From contig JANNVK010000004.1 in the NCBI GenBank assembly GCA_031414415.1, positions 9,087 through 73,086 of the forward strand: a stretch of DNA of 64,000 nucleotides, given 5' to 3'. Positions 1 to 7,593 of this stretch are shown piece after piece. Origin of the DNA: JANNVK01 sp031414415. Its GTDB lineage: Bacteria; Acidobacteriota; Blastocatellia; Pyrinomonadales; Pyrinomonadaceae. Under the pieces are notes generated by a model, which did not search any database, had not been told where the DNA came from, and saw only the letters and a list, made by a program, of their open reading frames with translations. How positions within the stretch are numbered: the first letter of the stretch is position 1; each line of letters opens with the position of its first letter. The position numbers and the translations under genes are program-made.

Positions 1-810
1 GCGGAGATGATTCGGCAAGATAAAGTGCAGATTATTAGCTGCACAGGAGCGAATCTCGAAGAAGATCTGTTCAATTTGGTCGCACACGATTTTTACGAAA
101 GAGTTCCGCATTATCGCGATTTAACGCCGCAAGACGAACAGGATTTACTTGACCGACATATGAATCGCGTCACAGATACTTGCATTCCCGAAATGGAAGC
201 GATGCGAAGGCTCGAAACGGCGATGGTCGATGTTTGGACAAAGGCTGACGCGGAAGGGAAAAGCTATTTTCCGCATGAGTTTATGTATCAAGTTTTAAGC
301 TCGAAAGTATTAGAAAAATCGTTTCAAATTGACCCGAAAAACTCTTGGATGCTTGCCGCGATGGAGAAAAATTTACCGATAATTGTTCCCGGTTGGGAAG
401 ATTCGACGATGGGAAATATGTTCGCCGGACATTGCATAGAAGGCGATATTAAGAATGTTCATACAGTCAAAACCGGTATCGAATATATGATCGAGCTCGC
501 GGAATGGTATACGAATAATTCTACCGATTCAACGATTGGGTTTTTCCAGATTGGCGGTGGAATTGCAGGAGATTTTCCGATTTGTGTTGTTCCGATGCTG
601 CACCAAGATCTACAACGAACAAACGTTCCGGTTTGGAGTTATTTTTGTCAGATTTCAGATTCTACAACGAGCTACGGCTCATATTCGGGAGCAGTTCCGA
701 ATGAAAAAATCACTTGGGGCAAATTGGCGGTTGATACGCCAAAATTCATTGTAGAATCAGACGCATCAATCGTTGCACCGCTGATGTTTGCAATTATTTT
801 AGATCAATAG
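1..810 (+). CDS. Deoxyhypusine synthase family protein (5' truncated by window edge)
   Basis: The reading frame is open through the first base, so the first Met (position 7) is unlikely to be the true start; about 269 codons are visible, against 320-370 for the family. The C-terminal motif TWGKL followed by a VESDAS...PLMFA block matches the deoxyhypusine synthase active-site lysine region, and a GGGIAGDFP segment fits the NAD-binding part. Family members transfer an aminobutyl group from spermidine, either to eIF5A lysine (archaea and eukaryotes) or to another amine (bacterial homospermidine-type enzymes). Bacteria lack eIF5A, so the acceptor here is unknown. It leads a same-strand run of metabolic genes. 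Family assignment is firm; the substrate is not. Confidence 0.85.
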   Translation, partial: AEMIRQDKVQIISCTGANLEEDLFNLVAHDFYERVPHYRDLTPQDEQDLLDRHMNRVTDTCIPEMEAMRRLETAMVDVWTKADAEGKSYFPHEFMYQVLSSKVLEKSFQIDPKNSWMLAAMEKNLPIIVPGWEDSTMGNMFAGHCIEGDIKNVHTVKTGIEYMIELAEWYTNNSTDSTIGFFQIGGGIAGDFPICVVPMLHQDLQRTNVPVWSYFCQISDSTTSYGSYSGAVPNEKITWGKLAVDTPKFIVESDASIVAPLMFAIILDQ

Positions 811-823
811 ATGAGGAGAAAAT

Positions 824-1093
824 ATGCCGAAAAACATAATTAAATTGAAACCAAAACGGACGGAAGAAGTCGAAAAATGGCTTGAAGAAGAATTTGGCGA
901 ACAGCGTGAAAGATACGAGCAAATCGCCAAAGCGATGAATATTGATTTGGCGGCAAAACGCGAAGTGTGGATTCAAGAATTTTACAAAAGAATCACAACG
1001 ACAGGCTTTTATTGGCACGCCGACAACAAGAAAATTATCAAAAAAGAGGAGCTTTTTCAGAAACCTGATAGGGAATTTAAGGTTGTATTTTAG
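824..1093 (+). CDS. Small hypothetical protein, 89 aa
   Basis: I do not recognise this family. The ATG is preceded by GAGGAG at good spacing and lies 13 bases after the deoxyhypusine-synthase-like gene, so the two are probably co-transcribed. The protein is charged and helical: the first half is rich in Lys/Glu and the second half has an aromatic stretch (TTGFYWHAD). There is no signal peptide or membrane segment. Its position between the synthase and the bicupin suggests an accessory subunit or a small factor of the same pathway, but that is inference from location only. Confidence 0.6.
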   Translation: MPKNIIKLKPKRTEEVEKWLEEEFGEQRERYEQIAKAMNIDLAAKREVWIQEFYKRITTTGFYWHADNKKIIKKEELFQKPDREFKVVF

Positions 1094-1179
1094 TCCTTCG
1101 TCATTTGTCCTTCGTCCTTAGCGGCGAAGGTGAAATGTAAATGTAAAGGACAACTGACTGATGACAAAGGACTAATTTT

Positions 1180-2124
1180 ATGCGAAAACACATTGAACCA
1201 TTTGTTGACCGAGATGTTTCGTTCAAACGTCTTGAATTAAAAGGAATTCCCTCGGGATTTAACTACAAAATGTTATCGATTGACGATGTTTCGGGAGCCT
1301 GCACGATGACCGTGCAATGGGATGCGGGCTACAAACAGCCGCCGTCGGTTTCGTATTCGGAACTCGAAATTTTTATCATGGACGGCGAAATGAAAGTCGG
1401 CGATAAAGTGTGGGAAAAAGGCGGATATTTTTTCGTCCCGCGAGGTGTTTCATTGCCTGCATTTTCGACCGAAAAAGGTTGCTTCGCACTTGTTATGTAT
1501 AACGATACCGAACCGCACATCATAGAATCTGACGAAGATATGGACGGGGCTGACCGTAGCGGGTTGATCCAAATGGGAACATACGCCGAAATGCCGTGGC
1601 AAGTGCCGACAATTGCCCCGCAAACGGCTTCGGGTTGCTTGATGAAATTATTGCATTACGATGAAATGACGCATGCGATGACATTTATTTATTCAATGAC
1701 ACCAGGCTTTCGTCAAGACAATATTTCGTATCACGATTGTGCCGAAGAGTGCTATCACATTTGGGGAACTTCCTGGATGATGCAATTCGGCGATCTGCCA
1801 ACAGGTGGATATTTTTGGCGACCAGCGTATGTCAATCACGGAGCATTTGCCAGCGAATTCGGCGTTTTGGGATTCGGCAGAACCGATGGCGAATTGCACA
1901 ATCATTTTCATCACAACGCTTATTCAAATCCTGACGAAAACGCCGATCGTGCTGCGGCTCGTTTAATCAGACAAAAGCCCGAATTAAACAAATGGATGTG
2001 GACAAAAGATCACAATCATTTTGACTTCGAATACGCGGCAAACTACACCGCGGAATCTGAAGATGATCGCGTAAATATTCACGATGAACTGCACAAAATG
2101 GGCAAAGAGCATTCGCATGATTGA
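1180..2124 (+). CDS. Bicupin-like protein, 314 aa
   Basis: The protein reads as two cupin halves. The first has a SYSELEIFIMDGEMKVGDKVW stretch followed by GGYFFVPRGV, the usual cupin motif 1/motif 2 spacing. The second half has HDCAEECYHIWG and later a His-rich tail (LHNHFHHN). Cupins of this sort bind a metal and act as dioxygenases, isomerases or aminohydrolases. The C-terminus (about residues 235-314) is unusually rich in His and acidic residues. It lies between the 89-aa gene and an isocitrate-lyase-family gene, with short gaps, so it probably belongs to one pathway with them. The exact reaction cannot be read from the sequence. Confidence 0.65.
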   Translation: MRKHIEPFVDRDVSFKRLELKGIPSGFNYKMLSIDDVSGACTMTVQWDAGYKQPPSVSYSELEIFIMDGEMKVGDKVWEKGGYFFVPRGVSLPAFSTEKGCFALVMYNDTEPHIIESDEDMDGADRSGLIQMGTYAEMPWQVPTIAPQTASGCLMKLLHYDEMTHAMTFIYSMTPGFRQDNISYHDCAEECYHIWGTSWMMQFGDLPTGGYFWRPAYVNHGAFASEFGVLGFGRTDGELHNHFHHNAYSNPDENADRAAARLIRQKPELNKWMWTKDHNHFDFEYAANYTAESEDDRVNIHDELHKMGKEHSHD

Positions 2125-2136
2125 TTTTTAAGAGCA

Positions 2137-3027
2137 ATGTTATCTGAAAAATCTCGAAAACTTCGTCAATTACTTGCCCAATCAAATACTATTTGTGCGG
2201 TTGGTTGTTACGATGCTTTGACCGCGAAAATGATTGAGCAAGCCGGATTTGAAGTTGCTTACATTTCGGGTGCGAGCGTTTCGATGGCACTTTTGGGTAA
2301 GCCTGATTTGGGGTTGGCGAGTTACGGCGAAATTTTCGGGCAAGTTCAGCGAATTGCCCAAGCGACCGAAATTCCGATAATTTTAGACGCTGATACAGGT
2401 TACGGAAACTATCAAAATGCGAGACGTGCTTTTGTTGAATATGAACAAATCGGCATCGCCGGAATTCAAATCGAGGATCAGATTTTCCCGAAGCGTTGCG
2501 GACATTTGGATGGAACGCAAGTCGTTGAAATCTCCGAAATGACAACGAAAATCGAAGCCGTTTTAGATGTTCGCCAAAATCCCGACACAGTTCTAATTGC
2601 CCGCACCGATGCTCGCCAAAGTTTAGGTTTAAACGAAGCAATCAAACGTGCAAACCTTTACGCCGAAGCCGGTGCCGATATGATTTTCGTTGAAGGAATG
2701 CACGGCGTTGAAGAATGCGAAGTTGTTGCGAAAGAAGTAATTGCACCGTTAATCGTCAACACCGGTGGACGCGGCTTGACTCCAAAATTGAGTTTGAAAA
2801 AGTATGAAAAAATCGGCTTTAAAATCGTCCTTCATCCGGGCGTAATGCAACGAGCCGCGACATTTGCAATGCGAGAAATGTTGTGCGATTTGAAGGAAAA
2901 CGGAAATTTGACCGAGACAAAAAATGGACAAATGCATTTTGATGAATGGTTTGAATTGGTAGATTTGAGCGAGTATAAAAAAACGGAAAAAAGGTTCACC
3001 ACAGAGACACAGAGAACACAGAGTTAG
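2137..3027 (+). CDS. Isocitrate lyase / PEP mutase family protein
   Basis: TIM-barrel C-C or C-P lyase family. The signature PKRCGHLDG has the catalytic-loop cysteine at about residue 121. ILDADTGYG (metal-binding Asp) and IARTDA are also present, as in methylisocitrate, dimethylmalate and carboxyvinyl-phosphonate enzymes. Family length is about 280-300 aa, so this is full length. It starts 12 bases after the bicupin gene and is likely in the same operon. The last dozen residues (RFTTETQRTQS) are the translation of an intergenic hairpin repeat arm, so the C-terminus has been extended by that repeat. Possible substrates include alkylmalates or oxaloacetate; the sequence does not decide. Confidence 0.8.
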   Translation: MLSEKSRKLRQLLAQSNTICAVGCYDALTAKMIEQAGFEVAYISGASVSMALLGKPDLGLASYGEIFGQVQRIAQATEIPIILDADTGYGNYQNARRAFVEYEQIGIAGIQIEDQIFPKRCGHLDGTQVVEISEMTTKIEAVLDVRQNPDTVLIARTDARQSLGLNEAIKRANLYAEAGADMIFVEGMHGVEECEVVAKEVIAPLIVNTGGRGLTPKLSLKKYEKIGFKIVLHPGVMQRAATFAMREMLCDLKENGNLTETKNGQMHFDEWFELVDLSEYKKTEKRFTTETQRTQS

Positions 3028-3073
3028 GAAAAATTGTTCAAAACCTCTGTGAACTCTGTGTCTTTGTGGTGAA
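2995..3073. repeat. Hairpin repeat, CACAGAG family, copy without a gene
   Basis: The arms are TTCACCACAGAGACACAGAG... and its near complement ...CTCTGTGTCTTTGTGGTGAA, with a short central AT-rich loop. The arms are built from reiterated CACAGAG words. The left arm overlaps the end of the upstream coding sequence. The same family flanks the GxxExxY gene at 35.9 kb. Confidence 0.85.
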
Positions 3074-3080
3074 ATAATTT

Positions 3081-3740
3081 ATGGAATTATCAAACAAAAC
3101 TGCCCGCGAAATTTTTGAGGAAATACGTTCCAATCCGCAACGGGCGAAGTTCGGCTTCGGCTCTCAGCCTTGTCTTGTAAACATAGATTTACAAAGAGCT
3201 TACACCGACACAACTACTTTCAAAACGGCTTACGAAACTGACCCGAATCAGATGGATTATATCAATCGTTTGGCGGAAATGTTTCGTGAAAAAGGCTTTC
3301 CGGTTGTTTGGACTTACGTTGCGTATATGGAATCGGGCGAAGATTGCGGCGTTTGGGGAACGCGGACGAATACTGCGGATTCTTTGCAAAATATCAAGGT
3401 AGATTCACAGCGTTCGGAGTTTGATTCGCGGCTCAAAATTGACAAAGTGAACGACATTATTTTCAATAAACGAATGCCGTCCGTTTTTCACGATACGCAT
3501 CTCAATTCGCTACTGACTTGGCACAAAATTGACACGGTAATTTTCACCGGTGGTTCGACTTCGGGCTGTGTTCGGGCGAGTGTCGTTGACAGTTTGAGCC
3601 ACGGTTATCGGACGATTGTCCCTGAAGAATGCGTTGCCGACAAACACGAAAGTTATCATTTCGCCAACTTGACCGATATGCTGATTAAATACGCCGATGT
3701 CGTTTCGGTAGAAGAGGTTTTTTCTTATTTGAAGAATTAA
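3081..3740 (+). CDS. Isochorismatase-family amidohydrolase (N-carbamoylsarcosine amidase-like)
   Basis: Cysteine hydrolase of the isochorismatase fold, 219 aa, the usual size. The catalytic triad is visible: Asp36 in VNIDLQRAY, Lys130 in FNKRMPS and Cys163 in GGSTSGCVRAS. The TSGC version of the nucleophile motif is typical of N-carbamoylsarcosine amidase, nicotinamidase and ureidoacrylate hydrolases, which split C-N bonds of small amides. It sits between the lyase and a PuuE-like deacetylase gene, which together suggest breakdown of a nitrogenous small molecule. The final codons are duplicated downstream (see the 180-bp repeat). Confidence 0.85.
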   Translation: MELSNKTAREIFEEIRSNPQRAKFGFGSQPCLVNIDLQRAYTDTTTFKTAYETDPNQMDYINRLAEMFREKGFPVVWTYVAYMESGEDCGVWGTRTNTADSLQNIKVDSQRSEFDSRLKIDKVNDIIFNKRMPSVFHDTHLNSLLTWHKIDTVIFTGGSTSGCVRASVVDSLSHGYRTIVPEECVADKHESYHFANLTDMLIKYADVVSVEEVFSYLKN

Positions 3741-3746
3741 AGAGGT

Positions 3747-3825
3747 TTAGCCACGAATTTCCACAAATTGTTTTTGGCTAATTGAAAAAATAAATTCGTG
3801 TTAATTCGTGTTAATTCGTGGCTAA
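3747..3825. repeat. Hairpin repeat, CACGAATT family, copy 1
   Basis: Left arm TTAGCCACGAATTTCCAC and right arm GTTAATTCGTGGCTAA are complementary; the right arm reiterates TTAATTCGTG three times. It lies in the gap after the isochorismatase gene. Confidence 0.8.
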
Positions 3826-3835
3826 AAAAAAGTTT

Positions 3836-3868
3836 ATGAAATCTGATCCGCAACTTTATGATTATTAA
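3836..3868 (+). pseudogene. Ten-codon relic of the deacetylase start
   Basis: ATG AAA TCT GAT CCG CAA CTT TAT GAT TAT TAA reproduces the first ten codons of the intact deacetylase gene beginning at 4025 (MKPDPQLYDY versus MKSDPQLYDY here). It is cut by the duplication junction. Confidence 0.85.
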
Positions 3869-3926
3869 ATACGCCGATGTCGTTTCGGTCGAAGAAGTTT
3901 TTTCTTATTTGAAGAATTAAAGAGGT

Positions 3927-4012
3927 TTAGCCACGAATTTACACAAATTTTCACGAATTAGAAAAATCAATAAAGAAAAATTCGTGGAAATTCGTGCTAG
4001 TTCGTGGCTAAA
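3927..4012. repeat. Hairpin repeat, CACGAATT family, copy 2
   Basis: Second copy of the CACGAATT hairpin, carried along in the tandem duplication. The right arm reads TTCGTGGAAATTCGTGCTAGTTCGTGGCTAA in two overlapping parts. It forms the leader of the intact deacetylase gene. Confidence 0.8.
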
Positions 4013-4024
4013 AAAACAAAGATT

Positions 4025-4930
4025 ATGAAACCTGATCCGCAACTTTACGATTATTATCCATACATCAATCGTCCAAAAATTACTTGGAAAAACGGGGCGA
4101 AAATTGCCTTTTGGGTTGCTCCGAATATTGAGTTTTACGAGATGAATCCGCCTGCAAATCCGCAACGCAAGGCTTGGCAAAAACCGATTCCTGATGTTGT
4201 GCCTTATTCGATGAGAGATTACGGAAACCGCGTCGGGCATTGGCGAATGCAGGAAGTGATGGACAAATACGATGTTCGCGGGAGCATTTCGTTTAGCGTG
4301 GCGATGGCTCAACATCATCCCGAAATCGTCGAATCTTGTGTTGAACGCAACTGGGAATTTTTCTCGCACGGCATTTATAACACTCGATATTCTTACGGAA
4401 TGGATGAAGCTCAAGAGCGTTCAATCATCGAAGATTCGATAAAAACCGTCAAAGATGCAACAGGTCAGACGATTGCTGGTTGGCTCGCTCCGGCACTCAC
4501 GCACACGGAACGGACTATGGATTTAATCGCCGAATATGGTCTGAAATACACTTGCGATTTGTTCCAAGACGATCAGCCAATGCCGATAAATGTCAAAAAA
4601 GGTAAGTTAGTTTCGATGCCTTATTCGTTGGAAATAAACGACTTCATCGCGTATTTGGCTTATGCCCAAACGCCAAATGAATACGGCGATGTCATCAAAC
4701 GCCAATTTGACCAACTCTACGAAGAAGGCGAAGAGACGGGAACGGTGATGTGCATTCCGCTCCACGCTTATTTGGTCGGACAACCGCATCGCATCAAAGG
4801 TTTTGAAACCGCTTTGAAATATATCACGTCGCATAAGGACGTTTGGGTGACAACGGCGGCTGAAATTGCGGATTATTATTTTGAGAATTATTATGATTTG
4901 ATTTTGGAAGATATTAAGAAGAAGAATTAA
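4025..4930 (+). CDS. Polysaccharide deacetylase family protein, PuuE-like, copy 1
   Basis: NodB-fold protein of the PuuE allantoinase-like subgroup, 301 aa. Recognisable blocks are the MRDYGNRVGHWR motif, the SHGIYNTRY segment after the second strand, and GWLAPALTHTE. PuuE-type members hydrolyse C-N bonds of ureides and lack the standard NodB metal site; whether this one acts on allantoin is unknown. I chose ATG 4025 rather than the upstream GTG 4004 because the GTG lies in the hairpin repeat arm and a duplicated start at 3836 also begins MKSDPQLYDY. A related copy lies at 6.0 kb. Confidence 0.8.
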   Translation: MKPDPQLYDYYPYINRPKITWKNGAKIAFWVAPNIEFYEMNPPANPQRKAWQKPIPDVVPYSMRDYGNRVGHWRMQEVMDKYDVRGSISFSVAMAQHHPEIVESCVERNWEFFSHGIYNTRYSYGMDEAQERSIIEDSIKTVKDATGQTIAGWLAPALTHTERTMDLIAEYGLKYTCDLFQDDQPMPINVKKGKLVSMPYSLEINDFIAYLAYAQTPNEYGDVIKRQFDQLYEEGEETGTVMCIPLHAYLVGQPHRIKGFETALKYITSHKDVWVTTAAEIADYYFENYYDLILEDIKKKN

Positions 4931-5047
4931 CCGCCAAGACGGGAAGAACGCCAAGGAAGAAAAGAGAATAAGAATAAAAAAGATAAACAAAATCTCACTT
5001 ATGGTTTTTCTTGTTTGATCTTGGCGAACTTGGCTACTTGGCGGTAA
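4929..5047. repeat. Hairpin repeat, CCGCCAAG family, copy 1
   Basis: Left arm ACCGCCAAGACGGGAAGAAC and right arm GAACTTGGCTACTTGGCGGT are complementary, with reiterated GCCAAG words and an AT-rich centre. It begins on the stop codon of the deacetylase gene and ends just before the GxxExxY gene. Confidence 0.85.
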
Positions 5048-5061
5048 AAAGGATTAAACTT

Positions 5062-5472
5062 ATGAGCATAATCGATTCACTATTTGATGAACCAACGGAA
5101 GATGTTGATGAATTGGCGAGAAAAGTTATCGGCTGTGCGATTGAAGTTCACCGAAATTTGGGAGCAGGTTTTGATGAATCAGTTTACGAAAAGTCTCTTT
5201 GTGAAGAGCTAAGAATTTCGGGCATTAAATTTAGTCACCAACATCAAACTAAAATTTTCTACAAAGGTTTAGAGGTTGGAGAAGGATTTATTGATATTTT
5301 AGTTGAAGATAAGCTAATTATTGAATTAAAAGCAGTTTCTGCGATTTTGCCAGTTCATTTGTCGCAAACATTATCATATTTGAAAGCGATGAAATTGAAA
5401 TTAGGGTTATTGATTAATTTCAATGTTCCGGTTTTGAAAGAAGGAATCCGACGTGTTGTTTCATCGAAATAA
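5062..5472 (+). CDS. GxxExxY protein (PD-(D/E)XK nuclease-like), copy 1
   Basis: Small protein of 136 aa of the GxxExxY family. The name motif is GFDESVY, and the nuclease-like strand set FIDILVEDKLIIELKAV supplies the D...ExK pattern of PD-(D/E)XK enzymes. The family has no settled function. ATG 5062 is chosen because the upstream in-frame codons are translated repeat arm. The gene lies between the first and second of five CCGCCAAG hairpins with almost no spare sequence, so it looks like part of the repeat element rather than of the metabolic operon. A second member with the same kind of setting is at 35.9 kb. Confidence 0.85.
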   Translation: MSIIDSLFDEPTEDVDELARKVIGCAIEVHRNLGAGFDESVYEKSLCEELRISGIKFSHQHQTKIFYKGLEVGEGFIDILVEDKLIIELKAVSAILPVHLSQTLSYLKAMKLKLGLLINFNVPVLKEGIRRVVSSK

Positions 5473-5480
5473 GAGAGATT

Positions 5481-5595
5481 GACCGCCAAGACGCGAAGAA
5501 CGCCAAGAAAGAAAAGAGAAGCGATTAAAAAGATTTTTACCTGTATTTCTTGGTCTTACTTGATTTCTCTTGGCGAACTTGGCTTCTTGGCGGTA
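5481..5595. repeat. Hairpin repeat, CCGCCAAG family, copy 2
   Basis: ACCGCCAAGACGCGAAGAAC ... GAACTTGGCTTCTTGGCGGTA, 115 bp. Starts 8 bases after the GxxExxY stop codon. Confidence 0.85.
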
Positions 5596-5606
5596 GAAAA
5601 GAAATT

Positions 5607-5727
5607 GACCGCCAAGACACAAAGAACGCCAAGATAGAAAAAAGAAGTGGCACAGTTAAAGTATTCTTTTAATTTCTTTCCTTTGATTTACTTGTTTTAC
5701 CTTGGCGAACTTGGCTTCTTGGCGGTA
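5607..5727. repeat. Hairpin repeat, CCGCCAAG family, copy 3
   Basis: Same arms as copy 2 with a different AT-rich centre. Separated from copy 2 by AGAAAAGAAATT. Confidence 0.85.
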
Positions 5728-5738
5728 GAAAAGAAATT

Positions 5739-5865
5739 AACCGCCAAGACGCGAAGAACGCCAAGAAAGAAAAAGGAAGAAAAGAGAAGCAGTGAAAAGA
5801 TTTTGTTTCAATTGTATTTCTTGATTTACTTGTTTACTCTTGGCGAACTTGGTGTCTTGGCGGAA
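5739..5865. repeat. Hairpin repeat, CCGCCAAG family, copy 4
   Basis: Same arms; the right arm has GTGTCTTGGCGG in place of GCTTCTTGGCGG. The array from 5473 to 5998 holds no credible gene. Confidence 0.85.
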
Positions 5866-5876
5866 AAAAAGAAATT

Positions 5877-5985
5877 GACCGCCGAGACGTGAAGAACGCC
5901 AAGGAAGTAAAACGATAAAAAGACTCCTTTAATTTCTTGCTTTGATTTACTTGTTTACTCTTGGCGAACTTGGCTTCTTGGCGGT
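5877..5985. repeat. Hairpin repeat, CCGCCAAG family, copy 5
   Basis: Last unit of the array (left arm ACCGCCGAGACG). It ends 13 bases before the second deacetylase gene and therefore forms its leader. Confidence 0.85.
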
Positions 5986-5998
5986 AAAAAGCAAAATT

Positions 5999-6916
5999 AT
6001 GGCATTAGAACAAAGCTATCTCGAATATCCAAAGCGTCGTTATGGAATGGATAACGACTTTTACGAATGGTCGAATATGTTTGCCCGAAAGCCAATTAAA
6101 TGGTCAAACGGGGCGAAAATTGCCGTCTGGATCGTCACGAGTTTGGAGTTTTTTCCGCTTAATCCAAGTGGCGTTCCGTTCAAAGCCCCGGGCAGTATGG
6201 TCACGCCTTATCCCGATTATCGCCATTACACAACTCGCGATTACGGCAATCGAGTCGGCGTTTTTCGGATAATGAAATCATTGGAAAAATTCGGTTTGCG
6301 TGGTAGTTACGCCGTAAATTCACGAGTTGCCGAACGCTATCCGTTTCTCATCGAAGAAATTAACCGTCGAAACGGCGAGATTATCGCTCACGGCGTTGAT
6401 ATGGACACGCTCCATTATGGCGGACAAGACGTTAAAATTGAACGCGAACAAGTACGAGAAAGTTTGACAAAATTACGCGAAATTTCGGGGCAAAAAGTTT
6501 TAGGTTGGCTTTCGCCCGCCAAATCGGAATCAATGAACACGCTCCAACTCATTGAAAATGAAGGAGTTGAATATGTTTGCGATTGGGTTAATGACGATTT
6601 GCCTTACAAAATGAAGGTCGGGAATTTGCACTCGATGCCGCTTTCGACCGAGCTTTCTGACCGCCAAATTATCACCGATTACAAACATTCCGAAGCCGAA
6701 TATGCCGTGCAAATCAAAGACGCTTTTGATTGTTTATACGGCGAAACCGAAAGATTTGGCGGACGGGTTTTGGCGTTGTCTCTAAATCCGTATATCATCG
6801 GTTTGCCATATCGAATCAAGGCTTTAGAAGAAGTTTTGAAATATATCACTTCGCACGAAGGAGTTTGGTCGGCGAGCGGTGAAGAGATTTTGAACGATTT
6901 TAGGGAACAAAAATGA
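5999..6916 (+). CDS. Polysaccharide deacetylase family protein, PuuE-like, copy 2
   Basis: Paralogue of the 4.0-kb gene, 305 aa. The same landmarks are present: KWSNGAKIAVW near the N-terminus, TTRDYGNRVGVFR, the AHGVDMD strand and GWLSPAKSES. ATG 5999 is used because upstream codons are translated hairpin repeat. Two diverged copies in one cluster suggest successive or alternative C-N hydrolase steps, or a heteromeric enzyme. The stop overlaps the start of the following nucleotidyltransferase gene (ATGA). Confidence 0.8.
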   Translation: MALEQSYLEYPKRRYGMDNDFYEWSNMFARKPIKWSNGAKIAVWIVTSLEFFPLNPSGVPFKAPGSMVTPYPDYRHYTTRDYGNRVGVFRIMKSLEKFGLRGSYAVNSRVAERYPFLIEEINRRNGEIIAHGVDMDTLHYGGQDVKIEREQVRESLTKLREISGQKVLGWLSPAKSESMNTLQLIENEGVEYVCDWVNDDLPYKMKVGNLHSMPLSTELSDRQIITDYKHSEAEYAVQIKDAFDCLYGETERFGGRVLALSLNPYIIGLPYRIKALEEVLKYITSHEGVWSASGEEILNDFREQK

Positions 6917-7380
6917 CAAATATTACCGCATTATTTGATGAATTAAATTCTATTGTCGAACTTTTGGACGAAGCTGGTTTAGAATATGCCGTTTGTGGCG
7001 GTTTGGCGTTGGCGATTCATGGATTCCCGCGTGCCACATTTGATATTGATTTATTGATTGAAGCTGAATCGCTCGAAAAATCCTATGAACTTGTGGCTAA
7101 AATTGGTTATGATATTCGCGGACTTGATATGTCATTTAAGGAGCGAGCGGTTGAAATTCGCCGAGTTTCGAAAATTGACGCTGATGGAGAAGTTTTGTCG
7201 CTAGATTTTTTACTAGTCACTCCGAAAGTTGAAGATGTTTGGGAAACACGCGAAGAATACGAATGGCAAGGCAAAGATTTGTGGCTGGTTTCGCGTGAAG
7301 GTTTGATAAAAATGAAGACTTTAGCCGGACGAGATAAAGATTTAATTGATCTTGGGAGATTGAAAAATGAAGAAAATTGA
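6913..7380 (+). CDS. Nucleotidyltransferase-fold protein, 155 aa
   Basis: The N-terminal half has the minimal nucleotidyltransferase pattern: AVCGGLALAIHG followed by RATFDIDLLIE, in which the D-x-D pair would bind metal. Proteins of this type occur as stand-alone enzymes and as toxin halves of AbiEii-like or MNT/HEPN systems. It overlaps the preceding deacetylase by 4 bases and the following 52-aa gene by 14 bases. A similar arrangement (nucleotidyltransferase then small protein, overlapping) recurs at 10.75 kb, which hints at a two-gene module. The function is not known. Confidence 0.7.
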   Translation: MTNITALFDELNSIVELLDEAGLEYAVCGGLALAIHGFPRATFDIDLLIEAESLEKSYELVAKIGYDIRGLDMSFKERAVEIRRVSKIDADGEVLSLDFLLVTPKVEDVWETREEYEWQGKDLWLVSREGLIKMKTLAGRDKDLIDLGRLKNEEN

Positions 7381-7525
7381 TATGTCGAGCGAAGCAATTT
7401 CAATCCGTTTGAAGCAAGTTGATCAAATTCGTTATCTCTGCGTTTCGCTAATGAAAGCAAAGAAAAAGCCAAAAGTAGTTGTTGAAATCATTAAATCCGA
7501 AAAATTAACTACTGTGGCACGTTGA
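7367..7525 (+). CDS. Small basic protein, 52 aa, overlapping the nucleotidyltransferase
   Basis: Starts with ATG 7367 inside the end of the nucleotidyltransferase gene (frame shifted by +1) and encodes 52 residues. The sequence is helical and lysine-rich in its second half (LMKAKKKPKVVVEIIK). The overlap implies translational coupling. It may be the partner of the nucleotidyltransferase (antitoxin or accessory), as judged by analogy with the similar pair at 10.75-11.48 kb. I do not recognise the family. Confidence 0.5.
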   Translation: MKKIDMSSEAISIRLKQVDQIRYLCVSLMKAKKKPKVVVEIIKSEKLTTVAR

Positions 7526-7565
7526 TTTATGCTTTTGCTCGATAACTGCTCGATAACTGATTGAA

Positions 7566-7593
7566 AGCACACGCTTAAGCGTGAACTCAAAAC
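7566..7593. repeat. Short palindromic repeat, CACGCTTAAGCGTG type, copy 1
   Basis: AGCACACGCTTAAGCGTGAACTC, with a self-complementary core. A related copy lies at 11513-11540 (TTAGCACACTAAAGCGTGGACTC). It may serve as a transcription stop between the convergent genes. Confidence 0.55.

Larger units (their letters stand above)
3684..4054. repeat. Imperfect tandem duplication, unit about 180-189 bp
   Basis: Bases 3684-3866 recur as 3864-4054. Each copy carries the last 18 or so codons of the isochorismatase gene, the intergenic CACGAATT hairpin, and the first codons of the deacetylase gene. The junction at about 3861-3870 fuses the deacetylase start to the isochorismatase tail across a shared ATTA. 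The first deacetylase start (ATG 3836) is therefore a dead 10-codon stub ending in TAA. Confidence 0.9.

Noticed and set aside
4004..4024. Upstream GTG start for the first deacetylase
   Set aside because: It lies in the hairpin arm, and the duplicated start at 3836 marks ATG 4025 as the real one.
5647..5892. 81-codon frame across the CCGCCAAG hairpins
   Set aside because: It is only the translation of repeat arms; the repeated peptide (LGELGFLAV) is a by-product of the hairpin sequence.
4929..5985. CRISPR array
   Set aside because: The repeats are inverted hairpins of 110-125 bp with variable centres, not short direct repeats with unique spacers of fixed length. No cas genes are near.
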